This document shows positions 57,153-64,000 of a stretch of DNA of 64,000 bases, one piece after another (the first letter of the stretch is position 1; each line of letters opens with the position of its first letter). The DNA is taken from NCBI RefSeq assembly GCF_032854445.1, contig NC_088304.1, forward strand, positions 18,427,704-18,491,703. The letters are read 5' to 3'. Origin of the DNA: Liolophura sinensis. Lineage: Eukaryota; Mollusca; Polyplacophora; Chitonida; Chitonidae. The notes under the pieces are model-generated. The model worked only from the letters and a program-made list of their open reading frames with translations. It was not told the origin of the DNA and did no database searches. The translations under genes were made by a program, and so were the position numbers.

Positions 57153-57875
57153 TGTGCCATCGTTATCTTAAGATTGAAAAGTCCCAAGCATATATACATA
57201 AATACATGTTCATAGACTACTGGTTGGAGCGTTTGTTGCACGGTGCGCATAGATGGCCATACAAGAAACTGGTCCTTGCCATCCCTATTATACAAATATT
57301 TATGTGTTTGGCAAGTCTGGTGTTTAACGGCCGCACTGAAAACGATTGTGAGTAAATAAAAAAACGTGGCGTATGACCACAAAACATTGCCAGGTTCCTG
57401 ACAGCTTCCGGTCCCAAAACAGCGATAGCTGGGTTCTATCCGGGGGTCTCGTTGGTCAATGGCTGGGCAACATCCGACAGAAGTTTCCTTCGCTTGAAAA
57501 GATATAGACAAGTATTTACCATACACATACATTAACGTGTCTGTACACTTGACAACATATGTACATCTAGACTGTTGTAAGAAGATCTTTTTGACACTTT
57601 ATGCTTTACATTCCAAATTCCACTGATACAAATCTGATCGTATCTTATAGCTTGATATTAAACACCGAATTCATAAAGGTGTCATAAAGGTATCAAAGGT
57701 ATAAAGGTATAAAAGGTATCGCTAACATGCGAGTAAAAGTACTAAGCATGCGAATAACGTGTACTTACACGTACACAAATTTCATGTTGTTAGAAAACAC
57801 ACGACTAAACTTTAGACACACTCAAAAGAAAGTTTAAAGGTCGGTGAGGGGTATGTTTGTCCAACTAAGCACTTT
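57153..57875. other. Intergenic or intron, nothing recognised
   Basis: Short 'ataaaggtat' repeats near 57675-57720. The open frames on both strands at 57074-57532 have no recognisable domain. Confidence 0.4.
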
Positions 57876-57876
57876 A

Positions 57877-58112
57877 CAGGGAATGACACATGAGCCACCT
57901 ACCAATGCGATCGCTGTGAGTTCAAGCCCAGCTCATGCTGGCTTCCTCCTCGGCCGTACGTGGGAAGGTCTTCTGGCAACCTGCCAATGATCGTGGATTT
58001 CCCCTAGGCTCTGCCCGGTTTCCTCCCACCATAATGCTGGCCGCAGTGGTATAAGTGAAATATTCTTAAGTACGACGTAAAACACCAATCAAATAAATAC
58101 ATATTCACCGTG
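57877..58112 (+). repeat. SINE-A, head-truncated
   Basis: 'ccaatgcgatcgctgtgagt', 'tcaagcccagctcatgctgg', 'ggtttcctcccaccataatg' and 'acaccaatcaaataaatac'. Missing the A-box half of the head. Confidence 0.9.
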
Positions 58113-58230
58113 CACATGAATTTCCATTTGACTCAATAAAGAATCTGGTTGAAAAGCAGGATTTTGTTTCACATAAATTGTTATCCCCATGTTTTAAATA
58201 TAACGCTGTTTTCTTTGGCTTTATTTTCAG

Positions 58231-58388
58231 CTATGCTCTTATCTCTTAGTGTCATAATTACTTTCGACTTATTTCGTCATAGTGTAGTAGCGAACATTGA
58301 CATGGCTGACAATGAACCAAAGTCATCCGCACAGCTCTTGATTTACAGCTTAGACGGTCATTTAACTGTTTTGACCCCGTGTAAAAAG
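58231..58388 (+). CDS. Candidate internal exon, unknown protein
   Basis: Flanked by a good acceptor ('ctttggctttattttcag') and a consensus donor (aaaaag|gtaagt), open in one frame for 52 codons: 'AMLLSLSVIITFDLF', 'NIDMADNEPKSSAQLL', 'LTPCKK'. Enters in phase 1 and leaves in phase 0. The entry phase fits the candidate signal exon ending at 57066. I do not recognise the sequence, and no downstream exon was found, so this may be a chance pairing of splice-like sites. Confidence 0.35.
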
Positions 58389-58604
58389 GTAAGTACGGTT
58401 TTAAAACACCCGTATGAATTCTTATACAGTTTTATTCAAGCCTGGATTTCTCCTTTGGCCAGTTAAGCCAGGGACACACTAGGCGGATTTGTTGCTCGTA
58501 CAGGCATATTTTGTGAATTTTTAAAAATCCGTCAATTATGTCCGGGCCGGTGAAGGAGTATTTTTTTTCGCGATCTTGCATCATACATGCATGTTAGATA
58601 CAAG

Positions 58605-58722
58605 CATAGAAAATCGCCGGCTCCCTGGGCTGTACCCGATTTTCTTCCACTATAATGTTAGCCGCCATGTAAATAAAATATTCTTATGTACCACCTAACA
58701 CCAATCAAATAATTGAATAAAT
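58605..58722 (+). repeat. SINE-A 3' fragment
   Basis: 'gattttcttccactataatg', 'ttagccgccatgtaaata' and 'aacaccaatcaaataattg'. Tail third only, diverged. Confidence 0.75.
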
Positions 58723-58924
58723 GATTAATGTATACTGATTCAAAACATAAGGCTACAAAATGTGGCATTTTTTACATAATTTGTAATTAAGGAATTTATT
58801 TATTTTACTGTATTTTAATGCAAAAATATTATTACATTTATAGCCTACATCGACAAATTTACGGGCAGGGAAATCCATGCAGCGTAAATTGAAAACTACT
58901 ACTTTTAACCAGGACCTCTCACAA

Positions 58925-59192
58925 ATGTATTTATTTATTTAATTGTTGTTTTACGCCATACTCAAGAATATTTCAGTTAAAAACCGGCAGTCAGTATTAC
59001 AGTGGGGTGAAACCGGGCAGAGCCCGTAAGAAACCCACGATTATCCGCGGACTCCTGCATGACAGGCCTTCCAACGTACAGCCGGAGAGGGAGCTAACAT
59101 GAAGTGGACTTGAACTCAGGACGACCACATTGATGAGAGGCTTCTGGGTCATTGCGTCGCGCTGGCACGCCGTCGATCACGGAGGCCCCGGT
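58925..59192 (-). repeat. SINE-A, near full length
   Basis: 'gtatttatttatttaattg', 'ttacgccatactcaagaat', 'gacttgaactcaggacgacc' and 'cgatcacggaggcccc' cover tail to head. A short 'acaaatg' occurs on both sides and may be the target-site duplication. Confidence 0.9.
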
Positions 59193-59269
59193 ACCCGACA
59201 AATGATCGAGAGAGTTTTATAGCCGTGACCATTTATAATCAAGGCACTGTTTTCTGCAACAAGAACTGC

Positions 59270-59440
59270 CTCAAGAAACAAACCCTAGAACACAAGAACC
59301 AAACCCCAGAACACAAGAACCAAACCCTAGGACACAAGAACCAAACCCTAGAACACAAGAACCAAACCCTAGGACACAAGAATCAAACTCTAGAACACAA
59401 GAACCAAACCCTAGGACACAAGAATCAAACAAAAATACAA
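59270..59440. repeat. 21-bp tandem repeat
   Basis: About 8 units of 'aagaaccaaaccctagaacac' / 'aggacac' in alternation, giving a 7-residue cycle in frames on both strands. Alternation of 'gaacac' and 'ggacac' units suggests a 42-bp higher-order repeat. Confidence 0.92.
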
Positions 59441-60780
59441 AGCCAGCAAATTTCCTAGCAAACACGGTAAGTTCGGATCAAAAAGTAGGTGAATGGTTAA
59501 CTACCAAGTTGAGTTGCACAAGTCATGAAATTAGAAATTAAAGAAATCCAAGACGGTAGTCATTTGGACATATTTATGGATGGTCCACGAGTAGTAGGAC
59601 TTCTCATCGATATTAGACATTTAATCATGTGATCATTTGATCATGTGATCAAAATGACTGATCACGTGATAATGACATTCTACGACAAACACAAATATTG
59701 TATGACAACAGTAGGGCATGACGACAATATGACTAATCCGCGAGTGTTCAACGAACATACAGAAGTGGTACGACTTTACTACGACAATGCCACGACTGTT
59801 CTATGACAACAGTAGGACTGCAGCACGACTTGTTCCACAGAGTCCCGAGCTCAACGACTGCTCTAAGACTACACCACGATATATTTTCGAATTAGCATGA
59901 GTACTCAAAATTTTTAACAGGTTCAAAGCAAAAAATGACCCGACTCACCAGGACTGGGCTAGATCCTGAGCCAAAGTCATGACAACTCCACGATCTTTCG
60001 CCGACAACGCCCAAGTCTTCCGCGACATTTCACGAATTTAAGACGTGACGGCACTAAAAATCGGCCGAACTCGGCTCCGTGTGAGAGCCCCTAAACGGAG
60101 AATCTGTTATCCTTTTTAGCTGTTATCAGATTGCTCAGAATACCAGTATTCTTCTTCTAATTAAAGCTCAAGGCTATTTACTTTAGCTAACAGCATACCG
60201 TACAATTAAATAGAATAAAGAGGCCGCAGTTTATCAGTTTAGCCTCGTAATAAATGTCCATTAAAGACAGTGTCATATATTCACGGTATAATTCGTAAGA
60301 GAAAACATGTTTTCAATACCAGCATTAGTGGGAAAAGGGTATTATCTTATGCATTTAACGGCATACAGTAGGCTGATGGTTAGCAACGAATATTTTAGCT
60401 TGGCCTATTTCACCGGCTAGACCTGTTCCATAACAACGTCATACCGGAGAAGCCCTTGCGTCATTTCGCAGACGACCTGTCACTGTGAGCAGGCTAGCAA
60501 ACGACAGCGACGATTTCCCATCCAGTTTCATTTTTCTCCTTTTCTAATTACACATTACTGGGTACCGGAAGCACATATATGTGCAGCATTTACCTGAGTT
60601 TATCACTCTTTATGCTAGAATATACAGAGCAGACCATGATGAAAATACACCTATGTGTAATGGAAAGACTTGACGGGGGAGGAAGAAACTGAGGGGTGAT
60701 GAAAAGACTGAGGGTAATTAATGACCGATGAATGATGATAAAATGAAGTCTTGTGCAAACAGTTAATTCCAAACAGTCCT
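59441..60780. other. Intergenic, nothing recognised
   Basis: Has nested palindromes around 'gatcatgtgatcatttgatc' at about 59630-59672. No gene. Confidence 0.45.
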
Positions 60781-60974
60781 TGTACAGTCGGTTGCTATGC
60801 CATTACCCAACATTCCAAGACAACAAAGCGGAAATTAGGGCTGATACATGAGGTCATTAGTTTCTGTGGAAGTCAGTTGCCACCTTACATGTACACACTT
60901 CAGTTACGCGCCAATGACTTGCACACAAACCAGCAACATCAAAAGTATGCTCCTTGATCAATTGTCGTCTGCAT

Positions 60975-61210
60975 TCAGTCAAAGTTGACATATCCAGGTG
61001 CATCCTCTGGTGACGTCAGAAAACGGAAGTGTTCCGTGTACAGGATGCAGTGGCCGCCATTTTGTCTGTATGCCATTGAGAAACACCGACAGTTCCTTGC
61101 GCACATATCTGCGCATTTTAATGACCTTATGCCGGAATAAGATTCCATGCGCGCTGAAGGGTAAATCTCGTCACGTGATCTAGCACTCCACACTCGAGTG
61201 GATTTCATAT
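60975..61210 (-). CDS. Gene B PAN exon and stop
   Basis: Acceptor 'ccttcttgtccag'. Reads 'MKSTRVWSARSRDEIYPSAR', 'CADMCARNCRCFSMAY', 'GGHCILYTEHFRFL' and ends 'APGYVNFD' with stop. About 78 percent identical in protein to the gene A exon by eye. Confidence 0.88.
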
Positions 61211-64000
61211 CTGGACAAGAAGGAAAACAAACCGACGTGGATAACTGTTCTCAATAAGAAAATTGTGAAACAAAAAACTAAAATACAATAATATCTTCAT
61301 TTTGTAACTATACTAGGATGTTACTATAAATCTTCGGTGTCAGGAACGCAACATATCTTTAGTTTCAAACGGCGGGCCATGGATTGTTCGTTTAGTTTGT
61401 GGCTTGATATTTCTGAAGAGAATAATATTTTATTAGCTTTAAATGGCAACGGTGCTGTATCAGTTTTTTTTGGTTCGCGCATCAGTTTGTCTACCATTTC
61501 ATAGAAAACGTATATTGAAAACAGATAACAGCGAATAAATAACCTGGGCACACAGTACGGTAAAAAAGAAAGGTTTCCACGGAAAATAAAGAAGTAGAAA
61601 CATTAGGTGTAAATACAAATCTGAAAACTACACGAGGCTTGTTTCATCTCTTGGAATAACCGCATTGTACATAAACAATGCAATTCAAAAGACACGCTTA
61701 CAAGTTGCATGAAGCTGGACATATTCTCTTTGAAGCTCTTTGTCATATTCCCCATGTCAATAGACAAAAAGCAGAATCGTATCGGGATAAATTATAACGC
61801 TCTGATGATGAGTTTGTGTGTCGATAAATAGACGTTAAAACTTGAGGTTGTATTTTTACTAACGAGGTGATAATCAAAGGAATTCCTGGATCGAATTTAC
61901 TGATCGAAATACCGTGTCAACAGCACAGAGACCACCTACTGTTCATGTTTAGTGTTATTCACGTTCTCCGGTGTCTGTTAAATCAAGCCTTCTGACATGT
62001 TACCATTTTCTATCTAACTAGTATCCAAACACACTACATCTCACTACGTCAATGTATAATCGGCTCAATTGTCGTACAGGCCTGTTGCAAGACATTTTCC
62101 TGAACCACATCTGCCAAAGTAAATTATTACCTGAAATCCACCTTCACACTGACTAAACGATAACAGATGAAATTCTAACTTCACAATTCCGACAATCACG
62201 GCTTTTGCTTGTTTTTCTATCCTTGCAGCCTTAGTAGTTTCAAATAAAAAAAATCCCCCACATTAAAACCTGTGGCAATGCAACTGATTTGATATCTTAA
62301 ACTCTAGACTAACACGAATCGTTCAACTTTACCGTGTTTGATTTGGTTTGTACGTTGAATGATCTATGTATCAATCAGTACGTCAGTACTTCTGCTGTAG
62401 CAGTTTTACAAAATCTTTTCCATGATGAGGATGTTAGAAAAATGACATTTGCCATTCCTTTAATGACATATTCACTCCGATAAACGTGCACAGCCATTTT
62501 CTAGCGGACAAACGCTGGACACACACTTCCAGCTCTCTAAAACCACTTTTAAAAACATTTTCAATCATTAAAATGAATTGTTTTTTACAACTTTTGTTAC
62601 TAAACATATTTTAAATGTAGGAAAGGTTTTGATTTGATTTGGTTTGATTGGTGCTTTACGAAGTACACACGAATATTTCCCATATACGACGCCGGCCAGC
62701 ATTATGGTCCGGGGGAAACCCATGACCAAGTTGCTGCAAGACCTTCCCAAGTACGGTCGGAGAGGAAGCCAGCATTTGCTGGACTTGAATTCACAGCTAC
62801 CGCATTGGTCAGAGGCTCCTGGGTCATTGTGTTGCGCTAGTGCGCTAACCAAATGAGCCACGGAGGCCGCCTTTAGGAAAGGAGTAATGCTATTTTATCT
62901 GCTAGACAGATATAGAAAGCTTCCTTCTGTTCATAAGATTAAGACCTCTAGATAACTGACTAAATATTATAATTCTCTATGCATCTAACAGCTGCTCTTT
63001 CCAAGACAAGACACAGCATGTTTAGATTATTTAACGCCATATTCAAGAATCTTTCCACTTTTACGATGGGGAGCAGTTTTATGGGTGGGGAACCTGGGGT
63101 AAACCACATACTTGAACAAGTTAACGACAAGCTAACCAAAGTATGATGTGCACAGACGCACTGCAGACGCATAAGTGTTTGCTCTATATTTAAAACACCA
63201 TGACCACTCGGCCACCATCAACCCACGGGCAGGTGTAGAAAGTTATTGCTGTCAGAAACTTACCTCTCTCACATGCAGCATACATGTTCCACGCGTCACA
63301 ATCTACATCGAGAGCCAAAAAGTCACCCAGGGATACAGGGGGCGTTAAGAGCCAAATTTTATCGACTAATATCACACAGTGTTCTAGCTCTGGCGTAGTC
63401 GGTTCACCGTCATACCAGGGCATGATGTCTTCAGCGTTAGTTCCGTCCTCCCACAGGTAACGGCTTTCTGTGGATGGATGGAACGATGTTCGGGTTAATA
63501 CTGACGCTGTAATAATCCAGAACAGCTCTCCAGTATCTATGTAGGGATGTGTATGGTACAAAGCGAATACAAACCAGACAGTGTGTGAAGCACGGACTCA
63601 GAGGAAGATTTCTGACTGAATCACTAGATTGAGTATCCTTACTCATTTTATCTCTGATATTATCTTATATATATTTCCAAAATAAACTGAGACAAATTGA
63701 GATTTAATTTCATTTATCCTTGATAAATAAGCGTTTTATTTATTTATTTATTTGATTGGTGTTTTACGCCGTACTCAAGAATACTTCACTTATACGACGG
63801 CGTCCAGCATTAAGGTGGGAAGAAAGCGGACAGAACCCGGGGGAAACCCACGACCATCAGCAGGTTGCCGACAGACCTTCTCACGTACGGCCGGAGAGGA
63901 AGCCAGTAAGAGCTGGACTTGAATTAGCACAATTAATTTATTATTTCTAGATATATTTTAAAGTATTTAAAAAATTATTACATCAGCCATTATCATAATA
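60975..64000 (-). CDS. Gene B: C-type lectin with C-terminal PAN domain (partial)
   Basis: Two exons lie in the window: 63467-63264 and 61210-60975 (minus strand, TGA at 60975-60977), joined in phase 1 as in gene A. The signal peptide and first lectin exon must lie beyond the right edge. Exon architecture, intron position, phases and 3' flank all match gene A, 11 kb away, so the two are tandem duplicates. Predicted to be a secreted glycan-binding protein. The sugar motif differs from gene A (EPT in place of EPN), so specificity or calcium binding may have changed. Confidence 0.8.
61211..62629 (-). other. Intron between the last two exons of gene B
   Basis: Homologous in patches to the matching intron of gene A: 61860-62110 resembles 50160-50400 ('ccttctgacatgttaccat' against 'ccttctcacatgttcttat'). 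No further exon seen. Confidence 0.5.
62630..62874 (-). repeat. SINE-A, full length, in gene B intron
   Basis: 'tggtttgattggtgctttac', 'gccggccagcattatggtcc', 'ctggacttgaattcacagc' and 'caaatgagccacggaggcc'. All parts from tail to A-box region are present. Confidence 0.93.
63025..63115 (-). repeat. Diverged SINE-A-like fragment
   Basis: 'ttatttaacgccatattcaa', 'gaatctttccacttttacg' and 'ggggagcagttttatgggtg'. A similar fragment sits beside the equivalent exon of gene A (about 51670-51760), so it probably predates the gene duplication. Confidence 0.55.
63264..63467 (-). CDS. Gene B lectin exon, C-terminal half
   Basis: 204 nt with acceptor 'gatccatccacag'-like polypyrimidine context and donor 'gagagag|gtaagt'. 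Reads 'ESRYLWEDGTNAEDIMPWYD', 'GEPTTPELEHCVILV', 'LTPPVSLGDFLALDVDC', 'AACERG'. Two residues longer than the gene A exon. Asn of the EPN motif is replaced by Thr, and the WAFDVSC of gene A reads LALDVDC. Confidence 0.85.
63729..63932 (-). repeat. SINE-A, 5'-truncated
   Basis: 'tttatttatttatttgattg', 'gttttacgccgtactcaaga', 'gggggaaacccacgaccatc' and 'aagagctggacttgaatt'. The match stops just after the B box. Confidence 0.92.

Noticed and set aside
59271-59465. 'aaccctag' units that look telomere-like
   Set aside because: The unit is 21 bp and the hexamer is not the tandem ttaggg/ccctaa motif, so this is an ordinary minisatellite.
1-64000. CRISPR array or prokaryotic defence operon
   Set aside because: Repeats are direct tandem units without unique spacers, and genes have introns; the DNA is eukaryotic.

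Overview
This is eukaryotic (metazoan) genomic DNA. Coding sequence is sparse and split by GT-AG introns, the background is AT-rich with many micro- and minisatellites, and tRNA-derived SINEs recur on both strands. The commonest SINE carries a head with a B-box-like 'gttcaagtcc' and a tail ending in 'caccaatcaaataaataaa'. As far as I can recall, SINEs of this style together with lineage-expanded C-type lectin and PAN/apple-domain secreted proteins are typical of molluscs. A lophotrochozoan, probably a bivalve, is my inference; the species cannot be read from the sequence.

Layout. 1-10 kb: two tandem-repeat fields, SINE fragments and no recognisable gene. 10.3-15.1 kb and 24.5-29.7 kb: a segmental duplication, each copy holding one gene with a signal peptide and PAN/apple-like exon, a middle exon and a cysteine-bearing 3' exon of unknown family, followed by a 60-bp minisatellite. 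The second copy is an open 345-residue gene. The first copy has lost most of its middle exon and carries a 1-bp shift. Between them lie a decayed Tc1-like transposon (17-18.2 kb), a second Tc1 fragment, a 1.4-kb G-rich 17-bp minisatellite (19.7-21.2 kb), and an internally deleted Ty3/Gypsy-type LTR element (22.9-24.1 kb).

31.8-45.5 kb: a decayed C-type-lectin plus PAN pseudogene on the + strand (32.0-32.6 kb), a SINE split by about 1 kb of unrelated sequence, two blocks of one 34-bp tandem repeat, a Tc1/mariner remnant (39.1 kb), and a frameshifted I-like non-LTR retrotransposon with endonuclease, reverse transcriptase and RNase H (41.0-44.7 kb).

47-64 kb: a long imperfect palindrome (47.2-47.6 kb), then two tandem minus-strand genes encoding secreted proteins with a C-type lectin domain followed by a C-terminal PAN domain. 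Gene A (49.7-54.8 kb) appears complete at 240 residues. Gene B starts beyond the right edge, and only its last two exons lie inside. Between them are a Crypton-like tyrosine recombinase fragment and a duplicated 231-bp segment that can encode a signal-peptide exon.

How the genes may work together: gene A, gene B, the 32-kb relic and the PAN-containing pair are all predicted secreted, cysteine-rich proteins, so the window looks like an expanding and decaying cluster of extracellular recognition proteins. Their ligands and roles (immune, mucosal or other) cannot be told from sequence alone. I see no prokaryotic system, CRISPR array, rRNA or functional tRNA gene.
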